NCBI GenBank assembly: GCA_020725985.1 | Contig: DYTM01000025.1 | Coordinates: 1-6,424 of the forward strand | DNA length: 6,424 nucleotides | Source: Methanomassiliicoccus sp. | GTDB taxonomy: Archaea > Thermoplasmatota > Thermoplasmata > Methanomassiliicoccales > JACIVX01 | Direction: 5' to 3' | In this document: positions 1 through 6,083 of the stretch, in pieces | Layout: the number at the start of each line of letters is the position of its first letter | Numbering within the stretch: the stretch's first letter is position 1 | The notes under the pieces: model-generated | Told to the model about the DNA's origin: nothing | The model's input: the letters and a program-made list of their open reading frames with translations, nothing else | The model's database searches: none | Made by a program: the position numbers and the translations under genes

Positions 1-765
1 ATGGGATTCACTTCCGCCGCTCTTTCCTTCATGCTCGAGGACCTGCCAAGGCCGGTCGTCCTTGTCGGGGCCCAGAGGTCTTCCGATCGTCCTTCCTCGG
101 ACGCGTACACCAACCTCCTGTCCGCGGCGAGGTTCATCGTCGAGTCGGATGCGGCTGAGACCTTCCTCCTGATGCACGAGGGCCCTTCCGACGCGAGCGC
201 GCTCGTGCACCGTGGGACGAGGGTAAGGAAGATGCATACGAGCCGCCGGGACGCCTTCCAGAGCGTCAACGTTCCCCCGGTGGCGAGGATCAATTTCGAG
301 GGAGGAATCGAGTATCTGTCCGACTACAGAAGGAAGAGCGACTCGAGGCTGCGGCTCAGGACCGAGATGGAGGAGAAGGTGGCGCTCGTTCACTTCTTCC
401 CCGGGATGAGCCCCTCCTCGTTCGAGCGCGTCCTCGAGGATCACAGGGGGGTCGTCGTCGCAGGATCGGGCCTCGGACATGTGTCGGCGGACATGGTGAA
501 GTCGATCGCCAGGGCGATCAGATCGGGGACGAAGGTGGTCATGACCTCCCAGTGCCTGTACGGGAGGGTGAACCTGAACGTGTACGACACCGGGAGAGAT
601 CTCCTCTCCGCGGGGGTGATATCGGGAGGGGACATGCTGCCGGAGACGGCGTTCGTCAAGCTGATGTGGGTGCTGGGGCAGGCCTCCTCGGACGATCAGG
701 TAAGCGCGATGATGCAGGCTGATCTCCGGGGGGAGATCTCCGAGAGGAGGGAGCTCGATGCCTGA
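1..765 (+). CDS. gatD: Glu-tRNA(Gln) amidotransferase subunit D, C-terminal part (5' end outside window)
   Basis: This is the type-I-asparaginase-like subunit of the archaeal GatDE enzyme. It hydrolyses glutamine and passes the ammonia to GatE, which amidates Glu-tRNA(Gln) in the cytoplasm. About 254 residues are visible. Family GatD proteins are roughly 420 residues, so the N-terminal domain and the first catalytic threonines (the TGGT and TDT motifs) lie upstream. The ATG at position 1 corresponds to the middle of the asparaginase fold, not to a start. Visible family motifs are GAQRSSDRPSSDA (residues 23-35), the region with the probable catalytic lysine (RKMHTSRRDAFQS, Lys77), GSGLGH (155-160), MTSQCLYGRV (181-190) followed by NVYDTG, and GDMLPETAFVKLMWVLG (210-226). 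The stop codon overlaps the gatE start, as expected for a co-translated heterodimer. Family assignment is firm; only the 5' end is unknown. Confidence 0.96.
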   Translation: MGFTSAALSFMLEDLPRPVVLVGAQRSSDRPSSDAYTNLLSAARFIVESDAAETFLLMHEGPSDASALVHRGTRVRKMHTSRRDAFQSVNVPPVARINFEGGIEYLSDYRRKSDSRLRLRTEMEEKVALVHFFPGMSPSSFERVLEDHRGVVVAGSGLGHVSADMVKSIARAIRSGTKVVMTSQCLYGRVNLNVYDTGRDLLSAGVISGGDMLPETAFVKLMWVLGQASSDDQVSAMMQADLRGEISERRELDA

Positions 766-2641
766 CGAGGTCGTCTGCGGTCTGGAGATACACCAGCAGC
801 TCGATACGAAGAAGCTCTTCTGCTCCTGCGATTCCGAGCTGACTGAGGAGGAAGGAGCCATAATACTCCGAAGGCTGAGGCCGACCCAGAGCGAGCTCGG
901 GGAGGTCGACCGGGCGGCGCTGGCCGAGGCGGAGAAACGGATGAGGTTCCGGTATCAGGCACCGCGGCGGGTCTCATGCCTCGTCGAGGCGGACGAGGAG
1001 CCGCCTCACGACGCAAACAAGGGGGCGATATCAGCCGTCCTGACTATCTCCTCGCTCCTGAAAGCGAAGGCGGTGGACGAGATCCATTTCATGAGGAAGA
1101 TCGTCATCGACGGCTCGAACACGACGGGATTCCAGAGGACCGCGTTGGTGGCGGTGGACGGGCATATCGAAGCAAACGGGAAGAGAATTTCTATTCCGAC
1201 GATATGCCTCGAGGAGGACGCGGCTCGGAAGGTCGAGACGAAGGGGGGAGAGGTGACCTACAAGCTCGATCGCCTCGGCATTCCGCTCGTCGAGATCGCG
1301 ACCGGGCCGGACCTCCGATCGCCGCAGGAGGTGAAGGAGGTCGCTCAGAGGCTCGGCTCGATTCTTCGAGCGACGAGGAAGGTGAAGAGGGGGATAGGGA
1401 CGATAAGGGAGGATCTGAACATCTCGATCCCCGGGGGCGCGAGGGTGGAGATCAAGGGCGTCCAGGAGCTCAGGAAGCTTCCTTTGTATGTTGAGAGGGA
1501 GATCGAGCGGCAGAGGATGCTCCTTCTTGTGAGGGAGACGCTCAAGTCCAGAGGGGTCCGCCCGGTCGAGGGCAAGGTGGTCGACTGCACTTCCACCTTC
1601 GGGCAAACAAAGTCCAAAGTCATCCAGGCCGCACTCGGGAAGGGGAGCGGCGTGTTCGCCTCGCCCCTGCCTGGATTCGTCGGCGTGCTCCGCAGCCCGG
1701 ACGGCCGAATGCGGCTCGGGGCCGAGCTCGCCCAGCACGCGAGGTCCAAAGGAGTTCCGGGCATATTCCACACCGACGAGCTGCCGGGATACGGGATCGA
1801 GCAGGAGACGGTCGATCGGCTCAGGGAGATGATGGGGCTCGGGGCGGAAGACGCGTTCGTGCTGTGCGCAGAAACTCGGCCGAGGGCGGAGAGCGTTCTC
1901 GACGCTGTCGTTCAGCGCGCGAACGGAGCGATCGACGGGGTTCCCGAGGAAACCCGGGATCCGCTGCCAGACGGAACCACCTCGTACAGCAGGCCCCTGC
2001 CGGGGGCGGCGAGGATGTACCCCGAGACGGATGTGAAGCCGATCACCGTCGGACCGGAGCTCCTCGAACGCATCCGCAGAGGGCTTCCGGAGCTTCCGGA
2101 GAGCACGATCCGCCGGTTCGTCGAGAAGTACGGGATACACGAGCAGGTGGCGAGCCAGCTGGTGCGGGAGGGGTACGAGGAGGTTTTCGAGGAGATCGCC
2201 TCCTTCTGGGGGCTCGGGGCCGTCGCGGCGAGAACCTTCCTGAACACCTTCCCCGAGCTGGAGAGGGAGGGGATCGATCCCTACGCGATCCCGGAGGACT
2301 CGATCAGGCGGGTGTTCAGGAGCCTGCACGAGGGTCGGATCGCAAAAGAAGGCCTGCCCGATCTGCTCAGGATCGTCGCGAAGGGAAAGAGCCCGGAGGA
2401 GGCGATCAGGGAGCTCGGGGTGGGTCTGATCGGATCGGAAGAGGCGGTCGAGATCATCGGAAGAATAGTCAGGGAGAGGGAGGCGTTCGTCCGGGAAAGG
2501 GGGTTGGGGTCGGTCGGCCCCCTGATGGGCGAGGTGATGAACCAGCTCCGAGGGAAGATCGACGGGAAGAAGGCGAGCGACATGCTCAAGGCGGCGGTTG
2601 AGAAGCTTCTAGCTAGAGCGGTCTCAGCTGAAGGACCCTGA
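758..2641 (+). CDS. gatE: Glu-tRNA(Gln) amidotransferase subunit E
   Basis: GatE is the kinase/transamidase subunit. It phosphorylates the glutamate on misacylated Glu-tRNA(Gln) and amidates it with ammonia from GatD. The protein is 627 residues, normal for GatE. The GatB-like catalytic core carries GLEIHQQL (residues 8-15), FCSC (21-24), IDGSNTTGFQRT (118-128), LDRLGIPLVEI (170-180), NISIPGG (221-227) and EIKG (231-234). The region around 280-410 (GQTKSKVIQAALGKGSGVFA, then PLPGFVGVL) is the AspRS-type GAD insertion, which separates GatE from bacterial GatB. RMYPETD (419-425) resumes the core. A helical YqeY-like tail ends with GPLMGEVMNQLRGKIDGKKA (587-606). The ATG lies inside the end of gatD (8-bp overlap) with a GGAGG Shine-Dalgarno at 746-750, 7 nt upstream, so the start is well supported. 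The 3' end runs 29 bp into the convergent methyltransferase gene. Confidence 0.98.
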   Translation: MPDEVVCGLEIHQQLDTKKLFCSCDSELTEEEGAIILRRLRPTQSELGEVDRAALAEAEKRMRFRYQAPRRVSCLVEADEEPPHDANKGAISAVLTISSLLKAKAVDEIHFMRKIVIDGSNTTGFQRTALVAVDGHIEANGKRISIPTICLEEDAARKVETKGGEVTYKLDRLGIPLVEIATGPDLRSPQEVKEVAQRLGSILRATRKVKRGIGTIREDLNISIPGGARVEIKGVQELRKLPLYVEREIERQRMLLLVRETLKSRGVRPVEGKVVDCTSTFGQTKSKVIQAALGKGSGVFASPLPGFVGVLRSPDGRMRLGAELAQHARSKGVPGIFHTDELPGYGIEQETVDRLREMMGLGAEDAFVLCAETRPRAESVLDAVVQRANGAIDGVPEETRDPLPDGTTSYSRPLPGAARMYPETDVKPITVGPELLERIRRGLPELPESTIRRFVEKYGIHEQVASQLVREGYEEVFEEIASFWGLGAVAARTFLNTFPELEREGIDPYAIPEDSIRRVFRSLHEGRIAKEGLPDLLRIVAKGKSPEEAIRELGVGLIGSEEAVEIIGRIVREREAFVRERGLGSVGPLMGEVMNQLRGKIDGKKASDMLKAAVEKLLARAVSAEGP

Positions 2642-3236
2642 GCTCCTCGAAGAACATCCTCTCGGTCGACAGCACTTCCGCCTCGTAGCCTGACAGCAGG
2701 GTCGAGAGTGCCTCCTCGCTCATCAGGGAGGAGACGAGGACGAGTATTCTCCCGGCGGGATTGAGGAAGGGGGGAGCATCAGCCAGGAATCTCTTCACGA
2801 CGTCTGTTCCGTCCCTCCCGCCGGACCAGGATGCCTCGACCCTTTCTTCCTCGGCCACTGGGAGATAAGGCGGATTGAAGAGGATCATGTCGAATGTGCC
2901 CTTCACCTCCGAGAACAGGTCGGACCGGAAGGCAATGATCTCGACGCGGTTCGAAGCGGCGTTGGCCAGGGTGCGTCGTATTGCCTTGGGATTCACGTCG
3001 ACGGCCGTCACCCTCGCGCCACTCTTCGCCATTTGGACACCTATCATTCCCGAGCCGCAGCCCATTTCCAGAACCTTCTCCCCTTCCCCTACATCAACCG
3101 CTTTGAGGAGGAGGAACGTGTCCTCCCTCGGCGGGTAGACCTCGGCGCATTCCCTGATATCGACGGAGGGGTCGAGCCTCACGTAAATCCTCGTCCGATA
3201 TTCGCGACGCGGTGCTATCAACTCTCTCCTGACCAA
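2613..3236 (-). CDS. HemK/Mtq2-family class I SAM-dependent methyltransferase (probable release-factor glutamine methyltransferase)
   Basis: This is a protein of up to 207 residues with a seven-stranded class I methyltransferase fold. Motif I is VLEMGCGSGMIG; the acidic loop after strand 2 is VTAVDVNPKA; the catalytic motif is LFNPPYLP. NPPY is the signature of enzymes that methylate planar amide or amine nitrogens. The N-terminal VYPPREDTFLLL segment is typical of the archaeal/eukaryotic PrmC-Mtq2 (HemK2/N6AMT1) branch, which lacks the long helical N-terminal domain of bacterial PrmC. By family, the likely substrate is the glutamine of the GGQ motif in aRF1, usually with a Trm112-like partner; this is inference. 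No ATG fits the N-terminus. The longest form starts at TTG 3236 without a Shine-Dalgarno. Alternatives are TTG at 3221 (AGGAG 4 nt upstream) and GTG at 3182 (GAGG 6 nt upstream). A stop at 3249-3251 bounds the frame. The function call is good; the start is unresolved. Confidence 0.9.
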   Translation of the reverse strand: MVRRELIAPRREYRTRIYVRLDPSVDIRECAEVYPPREDTFLLLKAVDVGEGEKVLEMGCGSGMIGVQMAKSGARVTAVDVNPKAIRRTLANAASNRVEIIAFRSDLFSEVKGTFDMILFNPPYLPVAEEERVEASWSGGRDGTDVVKRFLADAPPFLNPAGRILVLVSSLMSEEALSTLLSGYEAEVLSTERMFFEELRVLQLRPL

Positions 3237-3269
3237 ATGGGTCGCCGCCTACAATCGATTCCCGGTCGT

Positions 3270-3295
3270 TCTGCGAAATGCACTTAACTCCAGAC
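3270..3295. promoter_or_regulatory. Possible promoter region in the divergent spacer
   Basis: The 85-bp spacer (3237-3321) separates the minus-strand methyltransferase gene from the plus-strand rhomboid gene, so it should contain start signals for both. Its most AT-rich stretch is around 3276-3290 and contains CACTTAACT, a weak match to an archaeal TATA box on either strand. Read on plus, a transcript start about 25 nt downstream would give a leader of roughly 10 nt before the TTG at 3322. Read on minus, it would give a leader of about 20-40 nt before the TTG candidates. No clear BRE or operator is visible. This is a weak call. Confidence 0.3.
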
Positions 3296-3321
3296 TCGAC
3301 TAACCCCCCGAAGGTAGGCAA

Positions 3322-4206
3322 TTGGACATCCTCTCAGCGATCTCCATCCTCGCCATTGTCGCAGCGATCGCGATCGGCTCCCTCAAGCGGTTCAGCCTGA
3401 CGAACGCCGTGATCATGGGCAACCTTGTTGTCTTCTTGTTTATCATCGCCTCCTTTGGTCAGCTAGGAGGAGTATCCCCGGTCCAGGTCGAGCTCGGATT
3501 CAGGCCTTTCTACCTCACCAGCGGCGAGAACCTCTACACGGTATTCACCCAGATGTTCGTGCACGCGACGATCGCGCACCTCATCGTCAACATCCTCTTC
3601 CTCTTCCTCGTAGGCTCGCATCTCGAGTCCCGCATCGGCAAGCCCAGGTTCGCGGCAGTGTACTTTATCGCAGGGCTTGTTGGCGTAATGGCGGAGTCAA
3701 TGATCCAATGGGGGTCGACCGTCCTCATCGTCGGGGCGTCCGGGGCGATCTCGGGCGCGATGGGGGCGATGCTCCTTCTCTACCCGAGGGACGAGATCCC
3801 GATGTTTCTCGGACCTCTTTTCCTGCCGAGGGTTCCAGTATGGCTTTCGGTCGGGAGTTGGTTCGCCATTCAGGTGGTCATGGTCTTCCTCGATTCCGGT
3901 CCCGTCGCCTACACGGCCCACATAGGGGGCTTCCTCGCCGGGATGATCGTCGCCCAGCTCTTCTCACTCCGACCGACGAAGGAGTTGCGGCCCTCTCCGA
4001 CGAGCTACGACTCCCTCGAGTCCTTCGCCGTCACCCCCGAACTCAAGGAGGCGCTCAACGTCATCAGGGAGGAGAAGTTCGAGGACGTGAGGAGGGCATG
4101 GCTTGAGCACTTCGCGAAGAAGGCCAAATGCCCCAAATGCGGTTCGACGCCCCAACTCAAGGGCGGCAGGCTCGTCTGCAGGTGCGGGTTCGAGGGGGAG
4201 GAATGA
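3322..4206 (+). CDS. Rhomboid-family intramembrane serine protease with C-terminal zinc ribbon
   Basis: This 294-residue membrane protein should cleave transmembrane segments of substrate proteins within the lipid bilayer. The rhomboid catalytic dyad is visible: Ser140 in GASGAISG and His200 in AHIGGFLAGM. The conserved HATIAHLIVN segment (residues 81-90) supplies the histidines and asparagine that line the active site. Hydrophobic segments lie at about 3-20, 30-48, 72-98, 110-128, 134-154, 172-190 and 196-214, consistent with a six- or seven-helix rhomboid. After the last helix come a polar linker (about 216-268, partly helical) and a Cys4 zinc ribbon, Cys270-x2-Cys273 and Cys286-x-Cys288, probably cytosolic. 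The start is TTG at 3322 with an AGGTAGG Shine-Dalgarno-like sequence just upstream; no ATG fits, because the first in-frame methionine would remove the first helix. The stop overlaps the next gene. Substrates cannot be inferred. Confidence 0.93.
   Translation: MDILSAISILAIVAAIAIGSLKRFSLTNAVIMGNLVVFLFIIASFGQLGGVSPVQVELGFRPFYLTSGENLYTVFTQMFVHATIAHLIVNILFLFLVGSHLESRIGKPRFAAVYFIAGLVGVMAESMIQWGSTVLIVGASGAISGAMGAMLLLYPRDEIPMFLGPLFLPRVPVWLSVGSWFAIQVVMVFLDSGPVAYTAHIGGFLAGMIVAQLFSLRPTKELRPSPTSYDSLESFAVTPELKEALNVIREEKFEDVRRAWLEHFAKKAKCPKCGSTPQLKGGRLVCRCGFEGEE
4194..4201 (+). promoter_or_regulatory. Ribosome binding site deciding the MBL hydrolase start
   Basis: A purine-rich GGGGGAGG sits inside the last codons of the rhomboid gene. 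Two adjacent in-frame ATGs follow, at 4203 and 4206. Measured from the GGAGG core, the gaps are 1 nt and 4 nt, which favours the second ATG. Either choice makes translation of the hydrolase coupled to the rhomboid gene. Confidence 0.6.
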
Positions 4207-4778
4207 TGACGAATAGGATCGAGCTTCTGTGTGCCGGCAGGATCCGGAAGGAGGGAGGGATGGTCCTCGAGGCCCACTCCAGCTCGACGTTGATTCTTTC
4301 CGACGGCCTCAATATCGTCGTGGACACGGGAAGTCGCGAGCTCCGGGGCGCGATCGTCGATTCGCTCGGGAGAATCGGAATCGAGCCGGAGGAGGTGGGA
4401 ATCGTGGTAAACACCCACCTTCATCACGATCATTGCGCGAACAACGATCTCTTCAGGGAAGCGGAGCTGATGGCCCACGCGGCCGAAGGCCCCGGCCGAG
4501 GATACAGGAGGGTGGAGGAGGGAACGGAGATCAGTCCAGGGGTCAGAATCGTTCACACCCCCGGACACTCGAGGGGAAGCATCAGCGTGTTCGTCGAGGC
4601 GGAGCTGAGGTACGCGGTCTGCGGGGACGCGCTCCCCACGAGGGACAATTACCTGAAATGGGTTCCGCCCGGGCTCAACTATGATTCCTCTCTCGCCCTC
4701 GAGAGCATGAAAAGGATCGTCGAATTCGCCGACTTCGTCGTTCCTGGCCACGACGCGCCATTCAGGATCGACCGATAA
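4206..4778 (+). CDS. MBL-fold metallo-hydrolase, MBLAC1-like
   Basis: This compact metallo-beta-lactamase-fold protein has 190 residues (191 if the ATG at 4203, overlapping the rhomboid stop as ATGA, is used). The dinuclear metal site is complete: HLHHDH (His71, His73, Asp75, His76), TPGH (His121), CGDA (Asp141) and PGHD (His182). The short length, single domain, order of motifs and C-terminal VVPGHDAPFRID resemble MBLAC1-type proteins (human MBLAC1 ends its fold with a similar PGH-x-PPFR segment), not glyoxalase II or RNase J/CPSF enzymes. There is no beta-CASP insertion. The substrate could be a nucleic acid, a thioester or another hydrolysable metabolite; I cannot tell which. The frame is open further upstream to 4128, but that part lies over the zinc ribbon of the rhomboid gene and has no ribosome binding site. 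The gene is in an operon with the rhomboid protease. No signal peptide is visible, so it is probably cytosolic. Confidence 0.9.
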   Translation: MTNRIELLCAGRIRKEGGMVLEAHSSSTLILSDGLNIVVDTGSRELRGAIVDSLGRIGIEPEEVGIVVNTHLHHDHCANNDLFREAELMAHAAEGPGRGYRRVEEGTEISPGVRIVHTPGHSRGSISVFVEAELRYAVCGDALPTRDNYLKWVPPGLNYDSSLALESMKRIVEFADFVVPGHDAPFRIDR

Positions 4779-4787
4779 CTATAACTT
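4777..4787 (+). promoter_or_regulatory. TATA-like element upstream of the zinc-finger gene
   Basis: The sequence AACTATAACTT overlaps the stop codon of the MBL hydrolase gene and stands out in GC-rich surroundings. A transcript start about 25 nt downstream would fall near 4808, about 11 nt before the ATG at 4819. This suggests that the zinc-finger/pcm pair can be transcribed separately from the rhomboid/hydrolase pair. The evidence is sequence composition and spacing only. Confidence 0.4.
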
Positions 4788-4808
4788 CGTGCAGTCCGAA
4801 TCAACTTC

Positions 4809-4812
4809 GAGG
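4809..4812 (+). promoter_or_regulatory. Ribosome binding site favouring the ATG at 4819
   Basis: GAGG lies 6 nt upstream of the ATG at 4819. The alternative GTG at 4789 has no Shine-Dalgarno and would lie upstream of the transcript start expected from the TATA-like element, so the ATG is preferred. Confidence 0.5.
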
Positions 4813-4818
4813 ACGACG

Positions 4819-5418
4819 ATGACGATACCGAACGCTCTTCTTCTCGACTGCCCTTCCTGCGGCGAGCGCACCCTCCACGAGGTGCTGAGGGGAAAGATCG
4901 GCGGGAAGAAAGAGGTCTTGGAGACGACGGCGAGATGCAAGGAATGCGGCCGAGTTCATACCGCCACCGTCAGGGAGTCGAAGCCTGTCAAGGTTCCGAT
5001 CATAGTGAGCCATCTAGGCAAGTCGGAGAGGGGAGAGATCGAGCTCGGTCCGGACGAGATGCTCTGCGTCGAGGACGAGCTGCTCGTCGGGGACACTATG
5101 GCAGTCGTGACCTCGATCGAGAGCGGAAACCGCCGGCTCAAAGAGTGTGCGGCCGGGGAGATCGGAACGATCTGGGCGAAGAGGTTCGACAAAGTGAGGG
5201 TGAAGATATCGATCAACAGGGGGAGCAAGACGATTCCCGCGGAGCTTCAGGCCCTTCCGGAGGAGGAGTTCTTCGTCGGGGACCTCATGACGATCGGCAA
5301 GTACAATGTCGTGGTGCACAGCATAAAGACCGAGGGGAGGATGCTGAGAGAGGGGGGAGCCGAGGCGAGGGACATCGTCCGCATATACGCCAAAATCGTC
5401 AGGACCACCTACGCCTAG
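4819..5418 (+). CDS. HVO_0476-family zinc-finger protein (function unknown)
   Basis: This 199-residue soluble protein has an N-terminal zinc ribbon (CPSC at residues 11-14 and CKEC at 40-43) followed by a beta-rich region. It matches my recollection of the archaeal family named after Haloferax HVO_0476, whose members have this layout and end in a conserved IYAK segment. The part after the zinc ribbon holds two similar units. Unit A (about 84-126) contains EDELLVGD, VVTSI, RRLKE and IGTIWAK; unit B (about 147-193) contains EEEFFVGD, VVHSI, RMLRE and IVRIYAK. The units suggest an internal duplication of a small beta-barrel-like domain, perhaps nucleic-acid binding. That function is speculation. 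The ATG at 4819 is chosen over GTG 4789 (10 residues longer) because of its Shine-Dalgarno and the TATA spacing. The stop is 11 bp before pcm, so the two are probably co-transcribed. Confidence 0.85.
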   Translation: MTIPNALLLDCPSCGERTLHEVLRGKIGGKKEVLETTARCKECGRVHTATVRESKPVKVPIIVSHLGKSERGEIELGPDEMLCVEDELLVGDTMAVVTSIESGNRRLKECAAGEIGTIWAKRFDKVRVKISINRGSKTIPAELQALPEEEFFVGDLMTIGKYNVVVHSIKTEGRMLREGGAEARDIVRIYAKIVRTTYA

Positions 5419-5429
5419 GGGAAAGGAAG

Positions 5430-6083
5430 ATGGATTTCGAGGATCAGCGGAAGAAGATGGTCAAGCGCCTTCTCGAACGGGGATACATTTCCAGGCTGGA
5501 GGTGGCGAGGGCGATGGAGAAGGTCCCTAGGCACCTGTTCGTCCCGAAGGACCTTGAGGGGAGCGCCTACCTCGACACGCCCCTCTACATCGGCGAAGGT
5601 CAGACAATCTCCGCGCCTCACATGGTCGGGATCATGGTCGAGGCGCTTGAGATCAGACCAGGGATGAGGATACTGGAGGTGGGCGGGGGCTCGGGGTATC
5701 ACGCGGCGGTCATGGGGGAGATGGCCAGGCCCGGGGGCCGGGTGTACAGCGTCGAAAGGATCGGGGTGCTGGCCGAGAGGGCGAAGAAGAATCTCAAGGA
5801 GGCAGGATACGGAGAGGTGGTGACGACCGTCGTCGCCGACGGGTCAAGGGGTCTTCCTGAGTTCGCGCCGTTCGACAGGATTTGCGTCGCTGCGGCCGCC
5901 CCAGCCATCCCCGAGCCGCTCAAGCAGCAGTTGACCGACGGCGGGAAGCTGCTCATCCCCGTGGGGGGAAGATGGTACCAGGACCTCATCTCGGTCGACA
6001 GGAAGAGGGAGGGGTACCTGGAGGCGAACCTGGGAGGCTGCGTCTTCGTCCCGCTCATCGGGGAGTACGGCTACAAGGATTGA
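5430..6083 (+). CDS. pcm: Protein-L-isoaspartate O-methyltransferase
   Basis: This enzyme repairs aged cytosolic proteins. It transfers a methyl group from S-adenosylmethionine to abnormal L-isoaspartyl residues, which can then return to aspartate via a succinimide. The 217-residue length is typical for archaeal Pcm. Signatures are KVPRHLFVP (31-39), the substrate-binding GQTISAPHM (57-65), SAM motif I LEVGGGSGYHAA (82-93), VER (108-110), FDRICVAAAAPAIPEPL (148-164), GGKLLIPVGG (171-180) and the C-terminal FVPLIGEYG. Motif I reads GGGSGY where GTGSGY is usual, a mild change that should not abolish SAM binding. The frame is open for about 500 bp upstream, but that stretch is the antiphase of the zinc-finger gene. 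The ATG at 5430, 11 bp after the previous stop and preceded by AAAGGAAG, gives the normal Pcm N-terminus (MDFEDQRKKMVKRL). The 3' end overlaps the convergent HAD gene by 13 bp. Confidence 0.97.
   Translation: MDFEDQRKKMVKRLLERGYISRLEVARAMEKVPRHLFVPKDLEGSAYLDTPLYIGEGQTISAPHMVGIMVEALEIRPGMRILEVGGGSGYHAAVMGEMARPGGRVYSVERIGVLAERAKKNLKEAGYGEVVTTVVADGSRGLPEFAPFDRICVAAAAPAIPEPLKQQLTDGGKLLIPVGGRWYQDLISVDRKREGYLEANLGGCVFVPLIGEYGYKD

Noticed and set aside
1..3. ATG at position 1 as the true start of gatD
   Set aside because: The sequence from here matches the middle of the asparaginase fold, and the catalytic threonine motifs are missing, so the gene must begin upstream of the window.
2083..2100. Two tandem copies of GCTTCCGGA in gatE
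   Set aside because: It encodes a Leu-Pro-Glu pair repeated inside a conserved region. It has only two copies and no sign of a functional repeat.
1031..2329. A 432-codon open frame on the minus strand inside gatE
   Set aside because: It is the antiphase of a clearly conserved gene in GC-rich DNA, where stop codons are rare in the shadow frames. Its translation is arginine/proline/leucine-rich with no recognisable domain.
1864..2601. A 245-codon plus-strand open frame inside gatE
   Set aside because: Its translation is dominated by Arg, Gly, Ser and Ala, the pattern of a shifted GC-rich frame, and it has no ribosome binding site or motif.
3253..3260. Palindrome AATCGATT in the divergent spacer, considered as an operator
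   Set aside because: An 8-bp palindrome is expected by chance at this scale and there is no second copy or flanking symmetry.
3237..3321. Possible small RNA, tRNA or riboswitch in the only sizeable spacer
   Set aside because: The 85 bp show no cloverleaf, kink-turn/box C-D motifs or extended stem, and are adequately explained as a divergent promoter region.
4128..4205. 25-26 residue N-terminal extension of the MBL hydrolase
   Set aside because: It overlaps the zinc ribbon of the rhomboid gene in another frame and has no Shine-Dalgarno. The ATGs at 4203/4206 have one and give a normal family N-terminus.
4935..5429. N-terminal extension of about 165 residues on Pcm
   Set aside because: It lies fully over the zinc-finger gene in another frame, has low-complexity composition, and normal Pcm proteins begin at the ATG at 5430.
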